A stretch of DNA of 64,000 nt from Parafrankia elaeagni (GTDB lineage: Bacteria; Actinomycetota; Actinomycetes; Frankiales; Frankiaceae): contig NZ_KB893794.1 of assembly GCF_000374165.1 (NCBI RefSeq), forward strand, positions 121,051 through 185,050, given 5' to 3'. Shown here piece after piece: positions 18,197-28,731 of this stretch. Under the pieces are notes generated by a model. It was not told where the DNA came from. It worked only from the letters and a program-made list of their open reading frames with translations, and made no database searches. Position 1 is the first letter of the stretch; each line of letters opens with the position of its first letter. Position numbers and translations under genes: made by a program.

Positions 18197-19281
18197 CGGT
18201 CATCTCCGCGACGGGTCCGGGATCCGGCGCGGGACCGTCCGGCCCAGGCGGCGACGCCACGCTCGGCGTGCCGGGCGGTGCGGGATTCGCCCAGGCCCTG
18301 CAGGAGGCGGTGCGGGCGCTGCGCGGCGCCGCGGACGCCGGTGCGGAAGTGCTGCTGCTCGCCCACGTCAACCCGGACGGGGACAGCCTCGGCTCGGCTG
18401 TCGCGCTCGGCCTGGCCCTGCGCCGCCTTGGCGCGCGTCCCCGCGTCTCGTTCGACGCGGATCCCTTCGTGGTCCCGCGCACGCTGGGTTTCCTGCCCGG
18501 TCAGGACCTGCTGGTCGCACCGGAGGACCTGGGCGGGCGCGGCGGTGCGGAGCTGGTGGTGACCCTGGACGCGGGCAGCGAGGAGCGCCTCGGTGCCCTG
18601 GCCCGGCGGCTCGCCGGCCCGCGTTCGCTCGTCGTGGACCACCATGCGTCCAACACCCTGTTCGGCGACATCAACCTGGTCGACATCACGGCGGCGTCCA
18701 CCAGCGTGCTGGTGGTACGGCTGATCGACGCCCTCGGCGTGGAACTCGACCGGGACATGGCCACCGCGGTGTACACGGGGCTGGTCACGGACACTGGTTC
18801 CTTCCGGTACGCGGCGACGACGCCGTCCGTCCACGAGCTGGCCGCCCGCCTGCTGGCGACCGGAGTCCGGCACGACCTGATCGGCCGGACGCTCTGGGAC
18901 ACCCACCGCTTCGGCTATCTCAAGCTGCTGGGGGAGACCCTGCAACGGGCCCGGCTGGAGCCCGAGTTCGATCTCATCTGGACCTGGTGCACCGAGGCCG
19001 ACCTGCGCGCGGCCGGGATCGGGTACGACGAGATCGAGGCCGTCATCGACACGGTGCGAACGGTGTCCGAGGCCGAGGTCGCTGTCGTCTGCAAGCAGGA
19101 CGGCGGTGTCTGGAAGCTTTCGGTGCGTTCCAAGGGCGCGGTGGACGTCGGCGCCGTCTGCACCGCCCTGGGCGGTGGCGGCCATCGCTTCGCCGCCGGG
19201 ATCTCGTCGTCGGCGCCGCTCGAGACGGTGATGGCCCGGTTCCGGGAGAAGATCGTGCACGCACCCCGGCTCGCGGGGTGA
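18193..19281 (+). CDS. DHH/DHHA1 phosphoesterase (NrnA-like nanoRNase / pAp phosphatase)
   Basis: Probable bifunctional oligoribonuclease and 3'-phosphoadenosine-5'-phosphate phosphatase. The DHH-domain motifs are HVNPDGDSLGSAVALG (about 55-70), VVTLDAGSEERL and VVDHHASNTLFGDINLVD (about 148-165). The C-terminal DHHA1 RNA-binding domain ends in CTALGGGGHRFAAGI, the GGGH motif. The 362-aa length is normal. ATG 18193 overlaps the rbfA stop, so I prefer it to an upstream in-frame GTG. In actinobacteria lacking Orn this family degrades nanoRNAs; whether this genome also has Orn cannot be seen here. Confidence 0.9.
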   Translation: MTVISATGPGSGAGPSGPGGDATLGVPGGAGFAQALQEAVRALRGAADAGAEVLLLAHVNPDGDSLGSAVALGLALRRLGARPRVSFDADPFVVPRTLGFLPGQDLLVAPEDLGGRGGAELVVTLDAGSEERLGALARRLAGPRSLVVDHHASNTLFGDINLVDITAASTSVLVVRLIDALGVELDRDMATAVYTGLVTDTGSFRYAATTPSVHELAARLLATGVRHDLIGRTLWDTHRFGYLKLLGETLQRARLEPEFDLIWTWCTEADLRAAGIGYDEIEAVIDTVRTVSEAEVAVVCKQDGGVWKLSVRSKGAVDVGAVCTALGGGGHRFAAGISSSAPLETVMARFREKIVHAPRLAG

Positions 19282-19285
19282 GGCC

Positions 19286-20233
19286 GTGGTGAGCCCGCCG
19301 GAATCCCCGGAATCCCCGGAATCCCCGGCCTCGTCGCCGTCGCCGTCCTCTCCGGCTCGGCCGTCGGCTGTGGCCGTGGACGGCCTGGTCGTGGTCGACA
19401 AGCCGGCGGGGTGGACGTCCCACGACGTGGTGGCCCGCTCCCGCCGCCTGCTGCGCACGCGCCGCGTCGGTCATGCCGGGACGCTCGACCCGATGGCCAC
19501 CGGAGTGCTGGTCCTCGGCGTCGGCCGCGGTACGAGGCTGCTCGGCCGGCTGGCGCTGACCACGAAGGTGTACGAGGCGACGATCCGGCTCGGCCGCACC
19601 ACCACGACGGACGACGCCGAGGGCGAGCCGATCGAGGACCGCCCGGTCGAGGTCGACACCGCTGGCCTGGCGGCGGGGATGGCGGCGCTGACCGGGGAGA
19701 TCGACCAGGTCCCGTCCAGCGTGAGCGCGGTGAAGGTCAACGGGGTGCGGGCCTACGCCCGGGTCCGGGCCGGCGAGGAGGTCGCCCTGGCGGCCCGCCG
19801 GGTCACCGTGAGCCGTTTCGACCTGCTCGCGCGGCGCGAGTGCGACCTGGACGTCGTGGTGGCCTGCTCCAGCGGGACGTACATCCGCGCGCTCGCCCGC
19901 GACCTGGGCGCCGCCCTCGGCTGTGGGGGGCACCTGACCGCGCTGCGCCGGCGGGAGGTCGGGCCGTTCGGGCTCGCCGCGGCGGTGACGCTGGACGAGC
20001 TGGCCGAGAGTGGGCCGGCGGCGGTGCTGTCGCTCGGGGCGGCGGTGGCGGCGGCCTTCCCGCGCCGGGACGTCGACGTGACCGAGGCCCGTGATGTCGC
20101 TCACGGCCGGAGACTGCCTCCGGTGGGCAGTTCCGGCCCCTACGGCGTGTTCGGCCCGGAGGGCGCCGTTCTGGCCCTGTTCGAGGAGCAGGACGGAACA
20201 GCCAGGCCGATCGTGGTCTTCGCGCCGGCGTAG
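19286..20233 (+). CDS. truB: tRNA pseudouridine(55) synthase TruB
   Basis: Makes pseudouridine-55 in the T-loop of tRNAs. The catalytic motif is in VGHAGTLDPMATGVLVLGVGRGTRL, with the nucleophilic Asp near residue 70. Conserved LVVVDKPAGWTSHDVV precedes it, and VACSSGTYIRALARDLG follows. A Pro/Glu/Ser-rich N-terminal tail (PES repeated three times, then Ser/Pro) adds about 25 residues. At 315 aa it is slightly long for that reason. It starts 4 bp after the DHH gene. GTG 19286 and GTG 19289 are equivalent candidates. Confidence 0.94.
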   Translation: MVSPPESPESPESPASSPSPSSPARPSAVAVDGLVVVDKPAGWTSHDVVARSRRLLRTRRVGHAGTLDPMATGVLVLGVGRGTRLLGRLALTTKVYEATIRLGRTTTTDDAEGEPIEDRPVEVDTAGLAAGMAALTGEIDQVPSSVSAVKVNGVRAYARVRAGEEVALAARRVTVSRFDLLARRECDLDVVVACSSGTYIRALARDLGAALGCGGHLTALRRREVGPFGLAAAVTLDELAESGPAAVLSLGAAVAAAFPRRDVDVTEARDVAHGRRLPPVGSSGPYGVFGPEGAVLALFEEQDGTARPIVVFAPA

Positions 20234-20335
20234 CGCCGGCGTCCCCCCGCCCGGCGCCTGCACCGCGCCGGCCGGGGCAGCCGCGGGAACGCGAAGCGCG
20301 ACCCGCCGCGGATCGAAGATCGATTCGTGATGCCC

Positions 20336-20348
20336 TAGGCTTCGGCAG
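20336..20348 (+). promoter_or_regulatory. leaderless-type promoter of ribF (TAGGCT, 7-nt spacer)
   Basis: TAGGCT at 20336-20341 is separated from GTG 20349 by seven bases, placing the transcription start at or near the start codon. A small inverted repeat ATCGA-AGA-TCGAT (20312-20324) lies where a -35 or operator would be. No FMN riboswitch-like structure is possible in this arrangement. Confidence 0.5.
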
Positions 20349-21278
20349 GTGCGACGTTGGCGCGGAGTCGAGAACACCCCGGACGACTGGCCCGGCGGAG
20401 TCGTCACCATTGGCTTCTTCGACGGCGTTCATCTGGGCCACCGCCGGATCATCGGGCGGGCCGTCGAGCTTGCCCGGGAACGCGGGCAGCGGGCGACAGT
20501 GCTGACGTTCGACCCACATCCCGCCGAGGTCCTGCGCCCCGGTACGCACCCCGCACAGCTGACCACCCTGCGCTACAAGGCGGAGCTGCTCGCGGCCATC
20601 GGCGTCGACGCGCTCTGCGTCGCCCCGTTCACCCTGGAGTTCAGCCGGATCCCGCCGGAGGAGTTCGTCCGCCAGATGCTGGTGGGTCGGCTGCGGGCGT
20701 CCACCGTGGTCGTGGGGGAGAACTTCACCTACGGCCACCGCGCGGCCGGCACGGTGCAGACACTGGCCCGCAGCGGGGCAGCGGAGGGCTTCTCGGTGGA
20801 GGGGATCGGCCTGGTGCGCGCGGACGAGAAGGTGCTGTCCTCCACCGAGATCCGCCGCCGGGTCGCCGCGGGCGACGTCGAGGGCGCCGCGGTGGCGCTC
20901 GGTCGGCCGCACCGGGTCGAGGGCGTGGTGGTGCACGGTGACGCCCGTGGCCGCACGATCGGCTACCCGACGGCGAACCTGCAGTGCACGCCGTGGTCGG
21001 CGGTGCCCGACGACGGCGTCTACGCGGGGTTCGCGAGCTGGTCCGACCAGCGTCGGGCCGCCGCGATCTCGATCGGTACGAACCCGACGTTCGAGGGGCG
21101 GGAGCGCAGGGTCGAGGCGTTCCTGCTCGACTTCGACGGCGACCTCTACGGCGAGTACATGACCTACGAGTTCACCCGCCTGCTGCGGCCGACCCTGCGT
21201 TTCGACTCCGTCGACGAGCTCGTCGAGCAGATGGGCCGGGATGTCGACGCGACCAGGGCGGCCACCCTTCTTGTCTGA
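20349..21278 (+). CDS. ribF: bifunctional riboflavin kinase / FAD synthetase
   Basis: Phosphorylates riboflavin to FMN and adenylates FMN to FAD. The N-terminal nucleotidyltransferase domain shows IGFFDGVHLGHRRII (about residues 19-33) and the late KVLSSTEIRR motif. The C-terminal kinase domain has VVHGDARGRTIGYPTANL and the strand VEAFLLDFDGDLYG. The 309-aa length is standard. It starts with GTG next to a -10-like box, so it can be transcribed independently of truB 115 bp upstream. The truB-ribF-rpsO order is common in actinobacteria. Confidence 0.95.
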   Translation: MRRWRGVENTPDDWPGGVVTIGFFDGVHLGHRRIIGRAVELARERGQRATVLTFDPHPAEVLRPGTHPAQLTTLRYKAELLAAIGVDALCVAPFTLEFSRIPPEEFVRQMLVGRLRASTVVVGENFTYGHRAAGTVQTLARSGAAEGFSVEGIGLVRADEKVLSSTEIRRRVAAGDVEGAAVALGRPHRVEGVVVHGDARGRTIGYPTANLQCTPWSAVPDDGVYAGFASWSDQRRAAAISIGTNPTFEGRERRVEAFLLDFDGDLYGEYMTYEFTRLLRPTLRFDSVDELVEQMGRDVDATRAATLLV

Positions 21279-21690
21279 CCCGGGCCGGAGCCCGGCGGTC
21301 TCGCGGCCTGATCCGCGGCGGGGCTGGCAGGGGTCGGCGGAGCCTGCGGGTGGGGTGCGGAGAGGGTGCTGGGGCGGGGGCCGATGGTCGGTGTCCGGGC
21401 GGGTCGCCCGAGGTTGATAAGCTTCCCCCTCAGGCGGGAGCGGTGTGTCCGGTGACGGCGTGCCGGATGGTCGACTCGCGGTGGTTGCTGATGGTGTACA
21501 GCTGGTGACTTGCAGCTGATGGTGTTCAGCGGTCGCCGGGGTTCGGCGGTGGTCGGGGCGGGTTTCGGCGTGGTGCCGAGGGCCCGGGGCCGCCGGCGGC
21601 GGTGCGACATCCGGTGGCTCACACCGGCGGGATGTCCGGGTGGAGAAGACCCCGGGCGCGCGCCGCCCCGGACGAGGAACGAGGTGGAAC
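21279..21690 (+). other. 412-bp intergenic leader of rpsO
   Basis: No ORF is supported here. A near-perfect direct repeat GCTGATGGTGTACAGC / GCTGATGGTGTTCAGC occurs at 21487-21502 and 21515-21530, a 28-bp period. The region may hold the rpsO promoter and a leader through which ribosomal protein S15 represses its own mRNA, as known in several bacteria. No specific S15 site could be recognised. Confidence 0.4.
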
Positions 21691-21960
21691 GTGCCGCTTT
21701 CCAGCGACGTCAAGCAGAAGATCATGTCGGACTACGCCACGGTCGAACGGGACACCGGTTCGCCCGAGGTCCAGGTCGCGATGCTGACCCGTCGTATCAG
21801 TGACCTGACGGAGCACCTGAAGGTCCACAAGCACGACCACCACAGCCGCCGCGGGCTGCTCCTGCTGGTCGGGCGTCGGCGCCGGCTGCTGAACTACCTG
21901 TCGAAGACAGACATCAACCGCTATCGCGCACTGATCGAACGACTCGGTCTGCGCCGATAG
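21691..21960 (+). CDS. rpsO: 30S ribosomal protein S15
   Basis: Primary 16S rRNA-binding protein of the 30S platform. It is 89 aa, exactly the family length, with [37 protein letters not shown] and [23 protein letters not shown] at the C-terminus. The start is GTG 21691 behind GGAACGAGGTGGAAC. An open frame reaching 21640 would add an unrelated Pro/Arg stretch and is not used. The gene is followed by a strong hairpin and pnp, the classic rpsO-pnp pair. Confidence 0.98.
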   Translation: MPLSSDVKQKIMSDYATVERDTGSPEVQVAMLTRRISDLTEHLKVHKHDHHSRRGLLLLVGRRRRLLNYLSKTDINRYRALIERLGLRR

Positions 21961-21967
21961 TCAACAA

Positions 21968-21994
21968 GAGGGAGCGCCCCGGTGGCGCTCCCTC
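21968..21994 (+). terminator. rpsO hairpin (11-bp perfect stem)
   Basis: GAGGGAGCGCC (21968-21978) and GGCGCTCCCTC (21984-21994) pair perfectly around CCGGT, seven bases after the rpsO stop. It may serve both as an attenuator before pnp and as a nuclease processing site, as in the well-studied rpsO-pnp operons. Confidence 0.75.
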
Positions 21995-22170
21995 CGGCGC
22001 ATCCGGGGTAGATACCGGGGCGTCGGGCCGTCGGCGGCACTCGGTCGCCCGGCGGTCGCAGGACCTGACCGGGTCCGCGCGGCATGAGCCGCCGGTCCTC
22101 GGTCGTGGCCGCCTGGACGGTGCCCACCGGCGCCGGCCCCGGAGACTTCGACTGAGCACCGGCATCCTCG

Positions 22171-24399
22171 ATGGCGCGGGCGCGGCCCACGATGAGGATG
22201 GAGTTTCGAGTGGACGACTCGACACAGGCGGCCGAGGCGGTCATCACGACACCGGCCGGAACCCGCACGGTGCGGTTCGAGACCGGTCGGCTGGCCAGGC
22301 AGGCCGCCGGTGCGGTGGTCGCTCACCTGGGCGACACCATGGTCCTGTCGGCGACGACGGTGAGCCGCTCGCCGAAGGAGCAGCTGGACTTCTTCCCGCT
22401 CACGGTGGACGTCGAGGAGCGGATGTACGCGGCCGGGCGCATTCCCGGATCGTTCTTCCGCCGTGAGGGGCGTCCCAGCGAGGACGCGATCCTGACCTGC
22501 CGGCTGATCGACCGCCCGCTGCGCCCGTCGTTCGCGAAGGGGCTGCGCAACGAGATCCAGGTCGTCGCGACCGTGCTGGCGCTGGACCCGGAGACCCTCT
22601 ACGACGTCGTCGCGATCAACGCGGCGAGTGCGTCGACGATGCTGGCGGGCCTGCCGTTCAGCGGCCCGATCGGTGCGACCCGGGTCGGGTTCGTCGACGG
22701 TGAGTGGATCGCCTTCCCGACCCACCCCGAGCTGGAGCGGGCCACGTTCGACATGGTCGTGGCCGGCCGTGTCCTGGAGGACGGCTCCGACGTCGCGATC
22801 ATGATGGTCGAGGCGGAGGCCACCCCGGGCACTGTCAACCTGCTCGCGGGCGGTGCGGCGGCGCCGACCGAGGAGGTCGTCGCGGCGGGCCTGGAGGCGG
22901 CGAAGCCCGCGATCCGCGAGCTGTGCCGGGCGCAGAGCGAGCTCGCGGCCGGCGCGGCCAGGGCGCGGCGCGAGTTCCCGGTCTTCGTCGACTACCACGA
23001 CGACGTGCTGGAGTCGATGACCGCGGCCGTGGGCGAGGAGCTCGCGGCGGCGCTGCGCATCGCGGGCAAGACCGAGCGCGAGACGGAGCTCGAGCGGGTC
23101 CGCTCGCTGGCGGTCGAGAAGGTCTCCGGCCAGTTCGAGGGCCGCGACAAGGAGATCGGCCCGGCCTACCGGGCGCTGACCAAGAAGCTGGTCCGCTCGC
23201 GGATCGTCGCCGACGGGGTGCGCATCGACGGCCGGTCGACGACCGAGATCCGGGAGCTGTCGGCCGAGGTCGACTACATCCCGCGGGTGCACGGCTCGGC
23301 GCTGTTCGAGCGGGGCGAGACGCAGATCCTCGGCGTCACGACCCTGGCGATGCTGCGGATGGAGCAGAACGTCGACACGCTCAACCCGGAGCGCACCAAG
23401 CGTTACATGCACAACTACAACTTCCCGCCGTACTCCACCGGGGAGACGGGCCGGGTCGGCTCGCCCAAGCGTCGCGAGATCGGCCACGGCGCGCTCGCCG
23501 AGCGGGCGCTGCTGCCGGTGCTGCCCAGCCGCGAGGAGTTCCCCTACGCGATCCGCCAGGTCTCCGAGGCGCTGGGCTCGAACGGCTCGACCAGCATGGG
23601 CTCGGTGTGCGCGAGCACGCTGTCGCTGCTCAACGCCGGCGTGCCGCTGAGGGCGCCGGTGGCCGGCATCGCGATGGGCCTGATCAAGGAGGGCGACTCC
23701 TTCGTCACCCTCACCGACATCCTCGGTGCCGAGGACGCCTACGGCGACATGGACTTCAAGGTCGCCGGCACCCGGGACTTCGTCACCGCCCTGCAGCTCG
23801 ACACCAAGCTCGACGGCATCCCCGCGTCGGTGCTCGCGGCGGCCCTGCAGCAGGCGCGGGCGGCCCGGCTGACGATCCTGGAAGTGATGGCCGAGGCCAT
23901 CGGCGAGCCGGACGAGATGTCCGCGCACGCCCCGCGGGTCATCTCGGTGAAGATCCCGGTCGACAAGATCGGCGAGGTCATCGGGCCCAAGGGCAAGATG
24001 ATCAACCAGATCCAGGCCGACTCCGGTGCCGAGATCACGGTCGAGGACGACGGCACGATCTACATCGGCGCCGCCGACGGTCCGTCGGCGGAGACCGCCC
24101 GCTCCGCGATCAACGCGATCGCCAACCCGCAGATGCCCGAGGTGGGGGAGCGCTACCTCGGCACCATCGTCAAGATCACCAACTTCGGCGCCTTCGTGTC
24201 GCTGACCCCGGGCAAGGACGGCCTGCTCCACGTGAGCAAGCTCAAGCAGCTCGCGGGTGGCAAGCGGGTGGAGAAGGTGGAGGACGTCCTGTCGGTGGGC
24301 CAGAAGCTGCAGGTGGAGATCACTGAGATCGACGCCCGTGGCAAGATCAGCCTCGCGCCCGGGGCGGAGGCCGCCGACGCGGTTGCCGCCGAGTCCTGA
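22171..24399 (+). CDS. pnp: polyribonucleotide nucleotidyltransferase (PNPase)
   Basis: Phosphorolytic 3'-5' exoribonuclease and RNA polymerising enzyme; in actinobacteria the same protein was called GpsI. Two RNase PH-like cores are visible (the first with [18 protein letters not shown] and [10 protein letters not shown], the second with [18 protein letters not shown] and [14 protein letters not shown]), joined by a helical domain. A KH domain ([22 protein letters not shown]) and an S1 domain ([26 protein letters not shown]) follow. The 742-aa length is normal. Start choice is open between ATG 22171, ATG 22192 and ATG 22201; upstream GC-rich sequence gives no clear ribosome-binding site. Confidence 0.96.
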   Translation: MARARPTMRMEFRVDDSTQAAEAVITTPAGTRTVRFETGRLARQAAGAVVAHLGDTMVLSATTVSRSPKEQLDFFPLTVDVEERMYAAGRIPGSFFRREGRPSEDAILTCRLIDRPLRPSFAKGLRNEIQVVATVLALDPETLYDVVAINAASASTMLAGLPFSGPIGATRVGFVDGEWIAFPTHPELERATFDMVVAGRVLEDGSDVAIMMVEAEATPGTVNLLAGGAAAPTEEVVAAGLEAAKPAIRELCRAQSELAAGAARARREFPVFVDYHDDVLESMTAAVGEELAAALRIAGKTERETELERVRSLAVEKVSGQFEGRDKEIGPAYRALTKKLVRSRIVADGVRIDGRSTTEIRELSAEVDYIPRVHGSALFERGETQILGVTTLAMLRMEQNVDTLNPERTKRYMHNYNFPPYSTGETGRVGSPKRREIGHGALAERALLPVLPSREEFPYAIRQVSEALGSNGSTSMGSVCASTLSLLNAGVPLRAPVAGIAMGLIKEGDSFVTLTDILGAEDAYGDMDFKVAGTRDFVTALQLDTKLDGIPASVLAAALQQARAARLTILEVMAEAIGEPDEMSAHAPRVISVKIPVDKIGEVIGPKGKMINQIQADSGAEITVEDDGTIYIGAADGPSAETARSAINAIANPQMPEVGERYLGTIVKITNFGAFVSLTPGKDGLLHVSKLKQLAGGKRVEKVEDVLSVGQKLQVEITEIDARGKISLAPGAEAADAVAAES

Positions 24400-24442
24400 G
24401 CCGCCCCGTGCACGCGGGGGTCCTCCTCCTGACAGGAGCACT

Positions 24443-26705
<2,263 letters not shown>

Positions 26706-26796
26706 GCCAGGCTGGGCCGGGGCCCGTGCCGGCGCGGGACCGGGTGTCGCCAGGCCGTCACCCGGTCCGCTGTCCGCCGCCGCCCACGCGGATGGA

Positions 26797-26808
26797 TAGG
26801 TTTCGGGT
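26797..26808 (+). promoter_or_regulatory. leaderless-type promoter of the Hsp70 gene (TAGGTT)
   Basis: TAGGTT at 26797-26802 sits six bases before GTG 26809. This suggests the Hsp70/partner pair is a separate transcription unit from dapB. No CIRCE or HAIR-like heat-shock operator was recognised near it. Confidence 0.5.
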
Positions 26809-28629
26809 GTGGCGCGACAAACGGGTGGCCGGCCGGCCAACACGGGGACTGTCTTCGGTATCGACCTCGGGACGACCTTCAGCTGCCTGGCCAGGGTGTC
26901 CGCCTCCGGCGACCCCGAGGTCATCCCGCTGATGGACGGGTCGACGACACTGCCCAGCGTGGTGCTGTTCGTCGGCCGTGACGACTACATCACCGGTGAG
27001 ACCGCCCGGCGCCTCGCCCGGGCCCGACCCGACGACGTCTGCTCGCTCGTCAAGCGCCGGATGGGCGACCGCGACTGGCGGTTCGTCACCCACGGGGCGG
27101 CCTGGTCGGCGCCGGCGGTCAGCGGGCTGATCCTCAAGGCGCTCGTCTCGGACGCCGGGATGACCGCCGGGGAGCCCGTCCGGGACGCCGTCATCACCGT
27201 GCCGGCCTACTTCGGTGACGAGGAGCGCCGGGCCACCGTGCTGGCCGGCGAGTACGCCGGGCTGAACGTCGTCGACGTCATCAACGAACCCACCGCCGCC
27301 GCGCTGTCCTACGGGTTCGCCCGGTTCGAGGTCGCGGGCCGGCGCACCCTCGCCGGCCCCGGCGTCCTCACCGAGGAGGTCGCCCTCGTCTACGACCTGG
27401 GCGGTGGAACCTTCGACGTCACCATCGTCGAGCTCGCCGACCGCCGGGTCTCCGTCGTCGCCACCGACGGCGACCACCAGCTGGGCGGGGCCGACTGGGA
27501 CGAGAAGATCGTCCTGTTCCTCACCGACCGCTTCCTCGCCGCCCACCCGGGCGCCGACGACCCGCTCGACGACGGCGAGGCCGCGCAGGTGCTGCAGCTC
27601 GCCGCCGAGCGTGCGCGGCGTGAGCTGACCGAGGCGGACTCGACCGTGATCACAGTCAGTCACGGCGGGAGGGTTCTGGACGTCACCCTGACCCGGGACG
27701 AGGTGGAGAACCTCACCGGGGTCCTGCTCGACCGCACCCTCGAGCTGACCCGATCGGCGATCGAGGCCGCCCGCGAGCGCGGGGTGCGCGGCGTCGACCG
27801 GGTCCTGCTGGTCGGCGGTGCCTCACGGATGCCGGCCGTGGCCCGGCGGCTGGCCGCCGAACTGTCCGTGCCGGTGGAGCTCAGCGATCCGGACCTGGCC
27901 GTCGCCCGCGGTGCCGCGATCTACGGGGAGAAGAAGGCGCTCGAGCGCCTGGTCGCCGCCGACCTCGTCACCCGAGGCCAGCTGGTGGACGGCGCCGCGG
28001 TGGACACGGCGGCCCCCGCCGACCTGGACGCCGCGTGCCGGCGCCTCGCCGAGGCCCTGGGGCTTCCCGCGGACCGGGTGCGGCGGACCGTCGAGGTGCA
28101 GGTCGTCAACGTCGTCTCCCGGGGCTTCGGCGTGCTGGCGCTGGACCGTTTCGGCGATCAGCGGGCGGTGTTCCTCGTTCACCGCAACGACCGGTTGCCG
28201 GTGGCCGTCCGCCGGCTGTTCGGCACCGTGCGCGACGACCAGGACGCGGTGACCGTCCACGTCGTGGAGCAGGCCGGGGGCGTCGAGTCCGCCCGCGTCG
28301 ACGACAACAAGATCATCGCCAACGCGGAGATCACGGGCATTCCACCGGGCTATCCGGCCGGCACTCAGATAGAAATCATGTTTCGGATGGGGTTCGACGG
28401 CATCCTGGAAGTGACGGCACGCCACGAGGGGCTCGCCGACCGGCCGCTCACGGTTCGCGTCGAGACGTCCGCCGCACTGAGCCAGGCGGACGTCGCGCGC
28501 GAGCGGGAGCAGGTCGCTCGGGCCCGCCGTGAGCGGGGCACGGATCCGGGCGCCGGTGACGACCCGCTGCGCAAGAAGCCGCCGGACGCGGAGCCGGGCG
28601 GGCTCGGCGGCCCGCCCGGCTGGGTGTAG
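26809..28629 (+). CDS. DnaK/Hsp70-like chaperone lacking the helical lid
   Basis: A divergent Hsp70 of 606 aa. The ATPase domain (about residues 14-385) is intact: phosphate-1 FGIDLGTTFSCLA, VPAYFGDEERRATVLAGEYAG, VINEPTAAALSYGF, phosphate-2 VYDLGGGTFDVTIVEL and the adenosine motif VLLVGGASRMPAVARRL. An unusual Ala/Asp-rich helical stretch (about 385-430) replaces a normal short interdomain linker. A beta-sandwich substrate-binding domain follows (about 430-550, NKIIANAEITGIP, GFDGILEVTA). The helical lid is reduced to about 25 charged residues and a Pro/Gly tail ending PGWV. Housekeeping DnaK is longer and ends in a lid with an acidic EEVD-like tail. The next gene, 100 bp on, encodes a large partner with a possible J-like segment. 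A specialised client system is inferred. Confidence 0.88.
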   Translation: MARQTGGRPANTGTVFGIDLGTTFSCLARVSASGDPEVIPLMDGSTTLPSVVLFVGRDDYITGETARRLARARPDDVCSLVKRRMGDRDWRFVTHGAAWSAPAVSGLILKALVSDAGMTAGEPVRDAVITVPAYFGDEERRATVLAGEYAGLNVVDVINEPTAAALSYGFARFEVAGRRTLAGPGVLTEEVALVYDLGGGTFDVTIVELADRRVSVVATDGDHQLGGADWDEKIVLFLTDRFLAAHPGADDPLDDGEAAQVLQLAAERARRELTEADSTVITVSHGGRVLDVTLTRDEVENLTGVLLDRTLELTRSAIEAARERGVRGVDRVLLVGGASRMPAVARRLAAELSVPVELSDPDLAVARGAAIYGEKKALERLVAADLVTRGQLVDGAAVDTAAPADLDAACRRLAEALGLPADRVRRTVEVQVVNVVSRGFGVLALDRFGDQRAVFLVHRNDRLPVAVRRLFGTVRDDQDAVTVHVVEQAGGVESARVDDNKIIANAEITGIPPGYPAGTQIEIMFRMGFDGILEVTARHEGLADRPLTVRVETSAALSQADVAREREQVARARRERGTDPGAGDDPLRKKPPDAEPGGLGGPPGWV

Positions 28630-28731
28630 CTGGGCCTGGTGCCAGCCGGGCCCGGGTGCCAGCCGGCAGAGCGCCCGGAAGAGCGCCCGACAGAACGGCC
28701 GGAGAGCGCGACGCCAGAGAGGGAGACCACC

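Noticed and set aside
26809-28629. Housekeeping dnaK
   Set aside because: No grpE/dnaJ/hspR follow, the lid is missing and the C-terminus is atypical.
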